This document shows, in pieces, positions 12,009-25,408 of a stretch of 64,000 nt of DNA; position 1 is the stretch's first letter; every line of letters begins with the position of its first letter. The notes below the pieces were generated by a model, which was not told the origin of the DNA, ran no database searches, and saw only the letters and a program-made list of their open reading frames with translations. Origin of the DNA: Luidia sarsii (taxonomy: Eukaryota; Echinodermata; Asteroidea; Paxillosida; Luidiidae). The DNA lies in NCBI GenBank assembly GCA_949987565.1, contig OX465114.1:7098933-7162932 (forward strand), read 5' to 3'. A program made the position numbers and the translations under genes.

Positions 12009-13163
12009 GCTTGATCGTAAAATCATCATACTGTGTTCGATTTCAGATTTTTCAACACTGATGGATAGATCTTTTCAAGGCCTGTTAGCAGGCCAAGTTT
12101 TAGCTTCGTCAATATAATAATGAAGGAAATATTAACGTGCAAAGTGTATTTTTCTTTCCAGCTGCTGTCCGCCGACTGACTGTTGTGTACTGCTGTCTGC
12201 ACACACAAGCTGCCTGAGTGACTGAGGTTGGTTCTTTTTGCTTGATCATAAAATCATCATACTGTGTTCGATTTCAGATTTATCACTGCTGATGGATAGA
12301 TCTTTCCAAGGCCTGTTAGCAGGTCAAGTTTTAGCTTCGTCAATATAATAATGAAGGAAATATTAACGTGCAAAGTGTATTTTTCTTTCCAGCTGCTGTC
12401 CGCCGACTGACTGTTGTGTACTGCTGTCTGCACACACAAGCTGCCTGAGTGACTGAGGTTGGTTCTTTTTGCTTGATCATAAAATCATCATAGTATGTTC
12501 GATTTCAGATTTTTCACTGCTGATGGATAGATCTTTCCAAGGCCTGTTAGCAGGCCAAGTTTTAGCTTCGTCAATATAATAATGAAGGAGATATTAACGT
12601 GCAAAGTGTATTTTTCTTTCCAGCTGCTGTCCGCCGACTGACTGTTGTGTACTGCTGTCTGCACACACAAGCTGCCTAAGTGACTGAGGTTGGTTCTTTT
12701 TGCTTGATCGTAAAATCATCATACTGTGTTCGATTTCAGATTTTTCAACACTGATGGATAGATCTTTTCAAGGCCTGTTAGCAGGCCAAGTTTTAGCTTC
12801 GTCAATATAATAATGAAGGAAATATTAACGTGCAAAGTGTATTTTTCTTTCCAGCTGCTGTCCGCCGACTGACTGTTGTGTACTGCTGTCTGCACACACA
12901 AGCTGCCTGAGTGACTGAGGTTGGTTCTTTTTGCTTGATCATAAAATCATCATACTGTGTTCGATTTCAGATTTATCACTGCTGATGGATAGATCTTTCC
13001 AAGGCCTGTTAGCAGGCCAAGTTTTAGCTTCGTCAATATAAAAATGAAGGAGATATTAACGTGCAAAGTGTATTTTTCTTTCCAGCTGCTGTCCGCCGAC
13101 TGACTGTTGTGTACTGCTGTCTGCACACACAAGCTGCCTAAGTGACTGAGGTTGGTTCTTTTT
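12009..13163 (+). repeat. 5-monomer HOR, 1,155 bp, copy 1
   Basis: Order: caacac/aaatatt, ttatcactgctg/aaatatt, agtatg/cactgc with gtgtat, caacac/aaatatt, ttatcactgctg. The same module follows at 13164 and appears again inside both 11-mers (15936-17090 and 18478-19632). In the last monomer (12933) the right part is of the aaaaatg/taagtg kind, whereas its counterpart at 14088 has ataata, gtgtaaag and tgagtg, so one of the two is a recombinant. Confidence 0.87.
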
Positions 13164-14318
13164 GCTTGATCGTAAAATCATCATACTGTGTTCGATTTCA
13201 GATTTTTCAACACTGATGGATAGATCTTTTCAAGGCCTGTTAGCAGGCCAAGTTTTAGCTTCGTCAATATAATAATGAAGGAAATATTAACGTGCAAAGT
13301 GTATTTTTCTTTCCAGCTGCTGTCCGCCGACTGACTGTTGTGTACTGCTGTCTGCACACACAAGCTGCCTGAGTGACTGAGGTTGGTTCTTTTTGCTTGA
13401 TCATAAAATCATCATACTGTGTTCGATTTCAGATTTATCACTGCTGATGGATAGATCTTTCCAAGGCCTGTTAGCAGGTCAAGTTTTAGCTTCGTCAATA
13501 TAATAATGAAGGAAATATTAACGTGCAAAGTGTATTTTTCTTTCCAGCTGCTGTCCGCCGACTGACTGTTGTGTACTGCTGTCTGCACACACAAGCTGCC
13601 TGAGTGACTGAGGTTGGTTCTTTTTGCTTGATCATAAAATCATCATAGTATGTTCGATTTCAGATTTTTCACTGCTGATGGATAGATCTTTCCAAGGCCT
13701 GTTAGCAGGCCAAGTTTTAGCTTCGTCAATATAATAATGAAGGAGATATTAACGTGCAAAGTGTATTTTTCTTTCCAGCTGCTGTCCGCCGACTGACTGT
13801 TGTGTACTGCTGTCTGCACACACAAGCTGCCTAAGTGACTGAGGTTGGTTCTTTTTGCTTGATCGTAAAATCATCATACTGTGTTCGATTTCAGATTTTT
13901 CAACACTGATGGATAGATCTTTTCAAGGCCTGTTAGCAGGCCAAGTTTTAGCTTCGTCAATATAATAATGAAGGAAATATTAACGTGCAAAGTGTATTTT
14001 TCTTTCCAGCTGCTGTCCGCCGACTGACTGTTGTGTACTGCTGTCTGCACACACAAGCTGCCTGAGTGACTGAGGTTGGTTCTTTTTGCTTGATCATAAA
14101 ATCATCATACTGTGTTCGATTTCAGATTTATCACTGCTGATGGATAGATCTTTCCAAGGCCTGTTAGCAGGCCAAGTTTTAGCTTCGTCAATATAATAAT
14201 GAAGGAGATATTAACGTGTAAAGTGTATTTTTCTTTCCAGCTGCTGTCCGCCGACTGACTGTTGTGTACTGCTGTCTGCACACACAAGCTGCCTGAGTGA
14301 CTGAGGTTGGTTCTTTTT
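13164..14318 (+). repeat. 5-monomer HOR, 1,155 bp, copy 2
   Basis: Repeats 12009-13163 for its first four monomers. The fifth (14088-14318) has the left half of the ttatcactgctg class. Its right half (ataata, cgtgtaaagtg, tgagtg) matches monomers such as 20558 and 23330, so it looks like a hybrid at the edge of the block. It leads into the ctttgttcg class at 14319, as 20558 leads into 20789. Confidence 0.85.
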
Positions 14319-15704
14319 GCTTGATCATAAAATCATCATACTTTGTTCGATTTCAGATTTTTCACTGCTGATGGATAGATCTTTCCAAGGCCTGTTAGCA
14401 GGTCAAGTTTTAGCTTCGTCAATATAAAAATGAAGGAGATATTAACGTGCAAAGTGTATTTTTCTTTCCAGCTGCTGTCCGCCGACTGACTGTTGTGTAC
14501 TGCTGTCTGCACACACAAGCTGCCTGAGTGACTGAGGTTGGTTCTTTTTGCTTGATCATAAAATCATCATAGTATGTTCGATTTCAGATTTTTCACTGCT
14601 GATGGATAGATCTTTCCAAGGCCTGTTAGCAGGCCAAGTTTTAGCTTCGTCAATATAAAAATGAAGGAGATATTAACGTGCAAAGTTTATTTTTCTTTCC
14701 AGCTGCTGTCCGCCGACTGACTGTTGTGTACTGCTGTCTGCACACACAAGCTGCCTGAGTGACTGAGGTTGGTTCTTTTTGCTTGATCATAAAATCATCA
14801 TACTGTGTTCGATTTCAGATTTATCACTACTGATGGATAGATCTTTCCAAGGCCTGTTAGCAGGTCAAGTTTTAGCTTCGTCAATATAAAAATGAAGGAG
14901 ATATTAACGTGCAAAGTGTATTTTTCTTTCCAGCTGCTGTCCGCCGACTGACTGTTGTGTACTGCTGTCTGCACACACAAGCTGCCTGAGTGACTGAGGT
15001 TGGTTCTTTTTGCTTGATCATAAAATCATCATACTTTGTTTGATTTCAGATTTTTCACTACTGATGGATAGATCTTTTCAGGGCCTGTTAGCAGGTCAAG
15101 TTTTAGCTTCGTCAATATAAAAATGAAGGAGATATTAACGTGCAAAGTGTATTTTTCTTTCCAGCTGCTGTCCGCCGACTGACTGTTGTGTACTGCTGTC
15201 TGCACACACAAGCTGCCTGAGTGACTGAGGTTGGTTCTTTTTGCTTGATCATAAAATCATCATACTGTGTTCGATTTCAGATTTATCACTACTGATGGAT
15301 AGATCTTTCCAAGGCCTGTTAGCAGGTCAAGTTTTAGCTTCGTCAATATAAAAATGAAGGAGATATTAACGTGCAAAGTGTATTTTTCTTTCCAGCTGCT
15401 GTCCGCCGACTGACTGTTTTGTACTGCTGTCTGCACACACAAGCTGCCTGAGTGACTGAGGTTGGTTCTTTTTGCTTGATCATAAAATCATCATACTGTG
15501 TTTGATTTCAGATTTTTCACTGCTGATGGATAGATCTTTCCAAGGCCTGTTAGCAGGTCAAGTTTTAGCTTCGTCAATATAAAAATGAAGGAGATATTAA
15601 CGTGCAAAGTGTATTTTTCTTTCCAGCTGCTGTCCGCCGACTGACTGTTGTGTACTGCTGTCTGCACACACAAGCTGCCTAAGTGACTGAGGTTGGTTCT
15701 TTTT
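14319..15704 (+). repeat. 5-monomer segment shared with 20,789, plus one monomer
   Basis: 14319-15473 contains, in order, ctttgttcg; agtatg with gtttat; ttatcactac; ctttgtttg/ttcagggcc; and ttatcactac with gactgttttg. The same order lies at 20789-21943, 6,470 bp away (28 monomers plus the two extra bases of the intervening 232-bp monomers). The monomer at 15474 is majority type with tgtttg. Confidence 0.85.
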
Positions 15705-18246
15705 GCTTGATCATAAAATCATCATAGTATGTTCGATTTCAGATTTTACACTGCTGATGGATAGATCTTTCCAAGGCCTGTTAGCAGGCCAAGTTTTAGC
15801 TTCGTCAATATAAAAATGAAGGAGATATTAACGTGCAAAGTGTATTTTTCTTTCCAGCTGCTGTCCGCCGACTGACTGTTGTGTACTGCTGTCTGCACAC
15901 ACAAGCTGCCTAAGTGACTGAGGTTGGTTCTTTTTGCTTGATCGTAAAATCATCATACTGTGTTCGATTTCAGATTTTTCAACACTGATGGATAGATCTT
16001 TTCAAGGCCTGTTAGCAGGCCAAGTTTTAGCTTCGTCAATATAATAATGAAGGAAATATTAACGTGCAAAGTGTATTTTTCTTTCCAGCTGCTGTCCGCC
16101 GACTGACTGTTGTGTACTGCTGTCTGCACACACAAGCTGCCTGAGTGACTGAGGTTGGTTCTTTTTGCTTGATCATAAAATCATCATACTGTGTTCGATT
16201 TCAGATTTATCACTGCTGATGGATAGATCTGTCCAAGGCCTGTTAGCAGGTCAAGTTTTAGCTTCGTCAATATAATAATGAAGGAAATATTAACGGGCAA
16301 AGTGTATTTTTCTTTCCAGCTGCTGTCCGCCGACTGACTGTTGTGTACTGCTGTCTGCACACACAAGCTGCCTGAGTGACTGAGGTTGGTTCTTTTTGCT
16401 TGATCATAAAATCATCATAGTATGTTCGATTTCAGATTTTTCACTGCTGATGGATAGATCTTTCCAAGGCCTGTTAGCAGGCCAAGTTTTAGCTTCGTCA
16501 ATATAATAATGAAGGAGATATTAACGTGCAAAGTGTATTTTTCTTTCCAGCTGCTGTCCGCCGACTGACTGTTGTGTACTGCTGTCTGCACACACAAGCT
16601 GCCTAAGTGACTGAGGTTGGTTCTTTTTGCTTGATCGTAAAATCATCATACTGTGTTCGATTTCAGATTTTTCAACACTGATGGATAGATCTTTTCAAGG
16701 CCTGTTAGCAGGCCAAGTTTTAGCTTCGTCAATATAATAATGAAGGAAATATTAACGTGCAAAGTGTATTTTTCTTTCCAGCTGCTGTCCGCCGACTGAC
16801 TGTTGTGTACTGCTGTCTGCACACACAAGCTGCCTGAGTGACTGAGGTTGGTTCTTTTTGCTTGATCATAAAATCATCATACTGTGTTCGATTTCAGATT
16901 TATCACTGCTGATGGATAGATCTTTCCAAGGCCTGTTAGCAGGTCAAGTTTTAGCTTCGTCAATATAATAATGAAGGAAATATTAACGTGCAAAGTGTAT
17001 TTTTCTTTCCAGCTGCTGTCCGCCGACTGACTGTTGTGTACTGCTGTCTGCACACACAAGCTGCCTGAGTGACTGAGGTTGGTTCTTTTTGCTTGATCAT
17101 AAAATCATCATAGTATGTTCGATTTCAGATTTTTCACTGCTGATGGATAGATCTTTCCAAGGCCTGTTAGCAGGCCAAGTTTTAGCTTCGTCAATATAAT
17201 AATGAAGGAGATATTAACGGGCAAAGTTTATTTTTCTTTCCAGCTGCTGTCCTCCGACTGACTGTTGTGTACTGCTGTCTGCACACACAAGCTGCCTAAG
17301 TGACTGAGGTTGGTTCTTTTTGCTTGATCGTAAAATCATCATACTGTGTTCGATTTCAGATTTTTCACCACTGATGGATAGATCTTTTCAAGGCCTGTTA
17401 GCAGGCCAAGTTTTAGCTTCGTCAATATAAAAATGAAGGAAATATTAACGTGCAAAGTGTATTTTTCTTTCCAGCTGCTGTCCGCCGACTGACTGTTGTG
17501 TACTGCTGTCTGCACACACAAGCTGCCTGAGTGACTGAGGTTGGTTCTTTTTGCTTGATCATAAAATCATCATACTGTGTTCGATTTCAGATTTTTCACT
17601 GCTGATGGATAGATCTTTCCAAGGCCTGTTAGCAGGTCAAGTTTTAGCTTCGTCAATATAAAAATGAAGGAGATATTAACGTGCAAAGTGTATTTTTTCT
17701 TTCCAGCTGCTGTCCGCCGACTGACTGTTGTGTACTGCTGTCTGCACACACAAGCTGCCTAAGTGACTGAGGTTGGTTCTTTTTGCTTGATCATAAAATC
17801 ATCATAGTATGTTCGATTTCAGATTTTTCACTGCTGATGGGTAGATCTTTCCAAGGCCTGTTAGCAGGCCAAGTTTTAGCTTCGTCAATATAATAATGAA
17901 GGAGATATTAACGTGCAAAGTGTATTTTTCTTTCCAGCTGCTGTCCGCCGACTGACTGTTGTGTACTGCCCTCTGCACACACAAGCTGCCTAAGTGACTG
18001 AGGTTGGTTCTTTTTACTTGATCATAAAATCATCATAGTATGTTCGATTTCAGATTTTTCACTGCTGATGGATAGATCTTTCCAAGGCCTGTTAGCAGGC
18101 CAAGTTTTAGCTTCGTCAATATAATAATGAAGGAGATATTAACGTGTAAAGTGTATTTTTCTTTCCAGCTGCTGTCCGCCGACTGACTGTTGTGTACTGC
18201 TGTCTGCACACACAAGCTGCCTAAGTGACTGAGGTTGGTTCTTTTT
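15705..18246 (+). repeat. 11-monomer HOR, 2,542 bp, copy 1
   Basis: Begins with a rare cagattttaca monomer and contains two monomers with acgggcaaag (16167 and 17091), a 232-bp monomer with an extra T (17553-17784, tattttttc), and a gatgggtag monomer with tgccctctgc (17785). All of these recur at the same phase 2,542 bp later. The 5-mer module of 12009-13163 is embedded at 15936-17090, so this is a repeat nested in a larger repeat. Confidence 0.93.
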
Positions 18247-20788
18247 GCTTGATCATAAAATCATCATAGTATGTTCGATTTCAGATTTTACACTGCTGAT
18301 GGATAGATCTTTCCAAGGCCTGTTAGCAGGCCAAGTTTTAGCTTCGTCAATATAAAAATGAAGGAGATATTAACGTGCAAAGTGTATTTTTCTTTCCAGC
18401 TGCTGTCCGCCGACTGACTGTTGTGTACTGCTGTCTGCACACACAAGCTGCCTAAGTGACTGAGGTTGGTTCTTTTTGCTTGATCGTAAAATCATCATAC
18501 TGTGTTCGATTTCAGATTTTTCAACACTGATGGATAGATCTTTTCAAGGCCTGTTAGCAGGCCAAGTTTTAGCTTCGTCAATATAATAATGAAGGAAATA
18601 TTAACGTGCAAAGTGTATTTTTCTTTCCAGCTGCTGTCCGCCGACTGACTGTTGTGTACTGCTGTCTGCACACACAAGCTGCCTGAGTGACTGAGGTTGG
18701 TTCTTTTTGCTTGATCATAAAATCATCATACTGTGTTCGATTTCAGATTTATCACTGCTGATGGATAGATCTGTCCAAGGCCTGTTAGCAGGTCAAGTTT
18801 TAGCTTCGTCAATATAATAATGAAGGAAATATTAACGGGCAAAGTGTATTTTTCTTTCCAGCTGCTGTCCGCCGACTGACTGTTGTGTACTGCTGTCTGC
18901 ACACACAAGCTGCCTGAGTGACTGAGGTTGGTTCTTTTTGCTTGATCATAAAATCATCATAGTATGTTCGATTTCAGATTTTTCACTGCTGATGGATAGA
19001 TCTTTCCAAGGCCTGTTAGCAGGCCAAGTTTTAGCTTCGTCAATATAATAATGAAGGAGATATTAACGTGCAAAGTGTATTTTTCTTTCCAGCTGCTGTC
19101 CGCCGACTGACTGTTGTGTACTGCTGTCTGCACACACAAGCTGCCTAAGTGACTGAGGTTGGTTCTTTTTGCTTGATCGTAAAATCATCATACTGTGTTC
19201 GATTTCAGATTTTTCAACACTGATGGATAGATCTTTTCAAGGCCTGTTAGCAGGCCAAGTTTTAGCTTCGTCAATATAATAATGAAGGAAATATTAACGT
19301 GCAAAGTGTATTTTTCTTTCCAGCTGCTGTCCGCCGACTGACTGTTGTGTACTGCTGTCTGCACACACAAGCTGCCTGAGTGACTGAGGTTGGTTCTTTT
19401 TGCTTGATCATAAAATCATCATACTGTGTTCGATTTCAGATTTATCACTGCTGATGGATAGATCTTTCCAAGGCCTGTTAGCAGGTCAAGTTTTAGCTTC
19501 GTCAATATAATAATGAAGGAAATATTAACGTGCAAAGTGTATTTTTCTTTCCAGCTGCTGTCCGCCGACTGACTGTTGTGTACTGCTGTCTGCACACACA
19601 AGCTGCCTGAGTGACTGAGGTTGGTTCTTTTTGCTTGATCATAAAATCATCATAGTATGTTCGATTTCAGATTTTTCACTGCTGATGGATAGATCTTTCC
19701 AAGGCCTGTTAGCAGGCCAAGTTTTAGCTTCGTCAATATAATAATGAAGGAGATATTAACGGGCAAAGTTTATTTTTCTTTCCAGCTGCTGTCCTCCGAC
19801 TGACTGTTGTGTACTGCTGTCTGCACACACAAGCTGCCTAAGTGACTGAGGTTGGTTCTTTTTGCTTGATCGTAAAATCATCATACTGTGTTCGATTTCA
19901 GATTTTTCACCACTGATGGATAGATCTTTTCAAGGCCTGTTAGCAGGCCAAGTTTTAGCTTCGTCAATATAAAAATGAAGGAAATATTAACGTGCAAAGT
20001 GTATTTTTCTTTCCAGCTGCTGTCCGCCGACTGACTGTTGTGTACTGCTGTCTGCACACACAAGCTGCCTGAGTGACTGAGGTTGGTTCTTTTTGCTTGA
20101 TCATAAAATCATCATACTGTGTTCGATTTCAGATTTTTCACTGCTGATGGATAGATCTTTCCAAGGCCTGTTAGCAGGTCAAGTTTTAGCTTCGTCAATA
20201 TAAAAATGAAGGAGATATTAACGTGCAAAGTGTATTTTTTCTTTCCAGCTGCTGTCCGCCGACTGACTGTTGTGTACTGCTGTCTGCACACACAAGCTGC
20301 CTAAGTGACTGAGGTTGGTTCTTTTTGCTTGATCATAAAATCATCATAGTATGTTCGATTTCAGATTTTTCACTGCTGATGGGTAGATCTTTCCAAGGCC
20401 TGTTAGCAGGCCAAGTTTTAGCTTCGTCAATATAATAATGAAGGAGATATTAACGTGCAAAGTGTATTTTTCTTTCCAGCTGCTGTCCGCCGACTGACTG
20501 TTGTGTACTGCCCTCTGCACACACAAGCTGCCTAAGTGACTGAGGTTGGTTCTTTTTACTTGATCATAAAATCATCATAGTATGTTCGATTTCAGATTTT
20601 TCACTGCTGATGGATAGATCTTTCCAAGGCCTGTTAGCAGGCCAAGTTTTAGCTTCGTCAATATAATAATGAAGGAGATATTAACGTGTAAAGTGTATTT
20701 TTCTTTCCAGCTGCTGTCCGCCGACTGACTGTTGTGTACTGCTGTCTGCACACACAAGCTGCCTGAGTGACTGAGGTTGGTTCTTTTT
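18247..20788 (+). repeat. 11-monomer HOR, 2,542 bp, copy 2
   Basis: Reproduces 15705-18246 class by class: cagattttaca at 18247, acgggcaaag at 18709 and 19633, the extra T at 20095-20326 and tgccctctgc at 20327. The last monomer differs from its partner by ending in tgagtg rather than taagtg, which places the right-hand junction close to 20,760. The shared extra T is strong evidence that the whole 2.5 kb was duplicated at once. Confidence 0.93.
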
Positions 20789-23098
20789 GCTTGATCATAA
20801 AATCATCATACTTTGTTCGATTTCAGATTTTTCACTGCTGATGGATAGATCTTTCCAAGGCCTGTTAGCAGGTCAAGTTTTAGCTTCGTCAATATAAAAA
20901 TGAAGGAGATATTAACGTGCAAAGTGTATTTTTCTTTCCAGCTGCTGTCCGCCGACTGACTGTTGTGTACTGCTGTCTGCACACACAAGCTGCCTGAGTG
21001 ACTGAGGTTGGTTCTTTTTGCTTGATCATAAAATCATCATAGTATGTTCGATTTCAGATTTTTCACTGCTGATGGATAGATCTTTCCAAGGCCTGTTAGC
21101 AGGCCAAGTTTTAGCTTCGTCAATATAAAAATGAAGGAGATATTAACGTGCAAAATTTATTTTTCTTTCCAGCTGCTGTCCGCCGACTGACTGTTGTGTA
21201 CTGCTGTCTGCACACACAAGCTGCCTGAGTGACTGAGGTTGGTTCTTTTTGCTTGATCATAAAATCATCATACTGTGTTCGATTTCAGATTTATCACTAC
21301 TGATGGATAGATCTTTCCAAGGCCTGTTAGCAGGTCAAGTTTTAGCTTCGTCAATATAAAAATGAAGGAGATATTAACGTGCAAAGTGTATTTTTCTTTC
21401 CAGCTGCTGTCCGCCGACTGACTGTTGTGTACTGCTGTCTGCACACACAAGCTGCCTGAGTGACTGAGGTTGGTTCTTTTTGCTTGATCATAAAATCATC
21501 ATACTTTGTTTGATTTCAGATTTTTCACTACTGATGGATAGATCTTTTCAGGGCCTGTTAGCAGGTCAAGTTTTAGCTTCGTCAATATAAAAATGAAGGA
21601 GATATTAACGTGCAAAGTGTATTTTTCTTTCCAGCTGCTGTCCGCCGACTGACTGTTGTGTACTGCTGTCTGCACACACAAGCTGCCTGAGTGACTGAGG
21701 TTGGTTCTTTTTGCTTGATCATAAAATCATCATACTGTGTTCGATTTCAGATTTATCACTACTGATGGATAGATCTTTCCAAGGCCTGTTAGCAGGTCAA
21801 GTTTTAGCTTCGTCAATATAAAAATGAAGGAGATATTAACGTGCAAAGTGTATTTTTCTTTCCAGCTGCTGTCCGCCGACTGACTGTTTTGTACTGCTGT
21901 CTGCACACACAAGCTGCCTGAGTGACTGAGGTTGGTTCTTTTTACTTGATCATAAAATCATCATAGTATGTTCGATTTCAGATTTTTCACTGCTGATGGA
22001 TAGATCTTTCCAAGGCCTGTTAGCAGGCCAAGTTTTAGCTTCGTCAATATAATAATGAAGGAGATATTAACGTGCAAAGTTTATTTTTCTTTCCAGCTGC
22101 TGTCCTCCGACTGACTGTTGTGTACTGCTGTCTGCAAACACAAGCTGCCTGAGTGACTGAGGTTGGTTCTTTTTGCTTGATCATAAAATCATCATACTGT
22201 GTTCGATTTCAGATTTATCACTACTGATGGATAGATCTTTCCAAGGCCTGTTAGCAGGTCAAGTTTAAGCTTCGTCAATATAATAATGAAGGAGATATTA
22301 ACGTGTAAAGTTTATTTTTCTTTCCAGCTGCTGTCCTCCGACTGACTGTTGTGTACTGCTGTCTGCACACACAAGCTGCCTGAGTGACTGAGGTTGGTTC
22401 TTTTTGCTTGATCATAAAATCATCATACTGTGTTCGATTTCAGATTTATCACTACTGATGGATAGATCTTTCCAAGGCCTGTTAGCAGGTCAAGTTTTAG
22501 CTTCGTCAATATAAAAATGAAGGAGATATTAACGTGCAAAGTGTATTTTTCTTTCCAGCTGCTGTCCGCCGACTGACTGTTGTGTACTGCTGTCTGCACA
22601 CACAAGCTGCCTGAGTGACTGAGGTTGGTTCTTTTTGCTTGATCATAAAATCATCATACTGTGTTCGATTTCAGATTTATCACTACTGATGGATAGATCT
22701 TTCCAAGGCCTGTTAGCAGGTCAAGTTTTAGCTTCGTCAATATAAAAATGAAGGAAATATTAACGTGCAAAGTGTATTTTTCTTTCCAGCTGCTGTCCGC
22801 CGACTGACTGTTGTGTACTGCTGTCTGCACACACAAGCTGCCTGAGTGACTGAGGTTGGTTCTTTTTGCTTGATCATAAAATCATCATACTGTGTTCGAT
22901 TTCAGATTTTTCACTGCTGATGGATAGATCTTTCCAAGGCCTGTTAGCAGGTCAAGTTTTAGCTTCGTCAATATAAAAATGAAGGATATATTAACGTGCA
23001 AAGTGTATTTTTCTTTCCAGCTGCTGTCCGCCGACTGACTGTTGTGTACTGCTGTCTGCACACACAAGCTGCCTAAGTGACTGAGGTTGGTTCTTTTT
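20789..23098 (+). repeat. Ten monomers opening the central domain
   Basis: 20789-21943 repeats 14319-15473. Then come acttgatc/ctgcaaac (21944), a tttaagcttc monomer that creates a HindIII site (22175-22405), ttatcactac monomers (22406 and 22637) and a majority type with aaggatat (22868). The order ttatcactac, ctttgtttg, gactgttttg, acttgatc/ctgcaaac (21251-22174) is a recurrent 4-mer module. It is seen also at 1848-2770, 26795-27718, 40424-41347, 42503-43426 and 45275-46198. Confidence 0.85.
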
Positions 23099-25408
23099 GC
23101 TTGATCATAAAATCATCATAGTATGTTCGATTTCAGATTTTTCACTGCTGATGGGTAGATCTTTCCAAGGCCTGTTAGCAGGCCAAGTTTTAGCTTCGTC
23201 AATATAATAATGAAGGAGATATTAACGTGCAAAGTGTATTTTTCTTTCCAGCTGCTGTCCGCCGACTGACTGTTGTGTACTGCCCTCTGCACACACAAGC
23301 TGCCTAAGTGACTGAGGTTGGTTCTTTTTACTTGATCATAAAATCATCATAGTATGTTCGATTTCAGATTTTTCACTGCTGATGGATAGATCTTTCCAAG
23401 GCCTGTTAGCAGGCCAAGTTTTAGCTTCGTCAATATAATAATGAAGGAGATATTAACGTGTAAAGTGTATTTTTCTTTCCAGCTGCTGTCCGCCGACTGA
23501 CTGTTGTGTACTGCTGTCTGCACACACAAGCTGCCTGAGTGACTGAGGTTGGTTCTTTTTGCTTGATCATAAAATCATCATACTTTGTTCGATTTCAGAT
23601 TTTTCACTGCTGATGGATAGATCTTTCCAAGGCCTGTTAGCAGGTCAAGTTTTAGCTTCGTCAATATAAAAATGAAGGAGATATTAACGTGCAAAGTGTA
23701 TTTTTCTTTCCAGCTGCTGTCCGCCGACTGACTGTTGTGTACTGCTGTCTGCACACACAAGCTGCCTGAGTGACTGAGGTTGGTTCTTTTTGCTTGATCA
23801 TAAAATCATCATAGTATGTTCGATTTCAGATTTTTCACTGCTGATGGATAGATCTTTCCAAGGCCTGTTAGCAGGCCAAGTTTTAGCTTCGTCAATATAA
23901 AAATGAAGGAGATATTAACGTGCAAAGATTATTTTTCTTTCCAGCTGCTGTCCTCCGACTGACTGTTGTGTACTGCTGTCTGCAAACACAAGCTGCCTGA
24001 GTGACTGAGGTTGGTTCTTTTTGCTTGATCATAAAATCATCATACTGTGTTCGATTTCAGATTTATCACTACTGATGGATAGATCTTTCCAAGGCCTTTT
24101 AGCAGGTCAAGTTTTAGCTTCGTCAATATAAAAATGAAGGAGATATTAACGTGCAAAGTGTATTTTTCTTTCCAGCTGCTGTCCGCCGACTGACTGTTGT
24201 GTACTGCTGTCTGCACACACAAGCTGCCTGAGTGACTGAGGTTGGTTCTTTTTGCTTGATAATAAAATCATCATACTGTGTTCGATTTCAGATTTTTCAC
24301 TGCTGATGGATAAATCTTTCCAAGGCCTGTTAGCAGGTCAAGTTTTAGCTTCGTCAATATAAAAATGAAGGAGATATTAACGTGCAAAGTTTATTTTTCT
24401 TTCCAGCTGCTGTCCTCCGACTGACTGTTGTGTACTGCTGTCTGCAAACACAAGCTGCCTGAGTGACTGAGGTTGGTTCTTTTTGCTTGATCATAAAATC
24501 ATCATACTGTGTTCGATTTCAGATTTATCACTACTGATGGATAGATCTTTCCAAGGCCTTTTAGCAGGTCAAGTTTTAGCTTCGTCAATATAAAAATGAA
24601 GGAGATATTAACGTGCAAAGTGTATTTTTCTTTCCAGCTGCTGTCCGCCGACTGACTGTTGTGTACTGCTGTCTGCACACACAAGCTGCCTGAGTGACTG
24701 AGGTTGGTTCTTTTTGCTTGATAATAAAATCATCATACTGTGTTCGATTTCAGATTTTTCACTGCTGATGGATAAATCTTTCCAAGGCCTGTTAGCAGGT
24801 CAAGTTTTAGCTTCGTCAATATAAAAATGAAGGAGATATTAACGTGCAAAGTGTATTTTTCTTTCCAGCTGCTGTCCGCCGACTGACTGTTGTGTACTGC
24901 TGTCTGCACACACAAGCTGCCTGAGTGACTGAGGTTGGTTCTTTTTGCTTGATCATAAAATCATCATACTGTGTTCGATTTCAGATTTATCACTACTGAT
25001 GGATAGATCTTTCCAAGGCCTGTTAGCAGGTCAAGTTTTAGCTTCGTCAATATAAAAATGAAGGAAATATTAACGTGCAAAGTGTATTTTTCTTTCCAGC
25101 TGCTGTCCGCCGACTGACTGTTGTGTACTGCTGTCTGCACACACAAGCTGCCTGAGTGACTGAGGTTGGTTCTTTTTGCTTGATCATAAAATCATCATAC
25201 TGTGTTCGATTTCAGATTTTTCACTGCTGATGGATAGATCTTTCCAAGGCCTGTTAGCAGGTCAAGTTTTAGCTTCGTCAATATAAAAATGAAGGAGATA
25301 TTAACGTGCAAAGTGTATTTTTCTTTCCAGCTGCTGTCCGCCGACTGACTGTTGTGTACTGCTGTCTGCACACACAAGCTGCCTAAGTGACTGAGGTTGG
25401 TTCTTTTT
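23099..25408 (+). repeat. 10-monomer HOR, 2,310 bp, copy 1
   Basis: Starts with the gatgggtag/tgccctctgc monomer and runs through acttgatc/gtgtaaag, ctttgttcg, agtatg/ctgcaaac, ggccttttag, gataata/ataaatc, ggccttttag, gataata/ataaatc, ttatcactac/aaatatt and majority type. Within it, 24023-24484 and 24485-24946 form a 462-bp pair. The same ten return at 30260-32569, 7,161 bp (31 monomers) away. A new round starts at 25409 but then takes another path. Confidence 0.9.
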
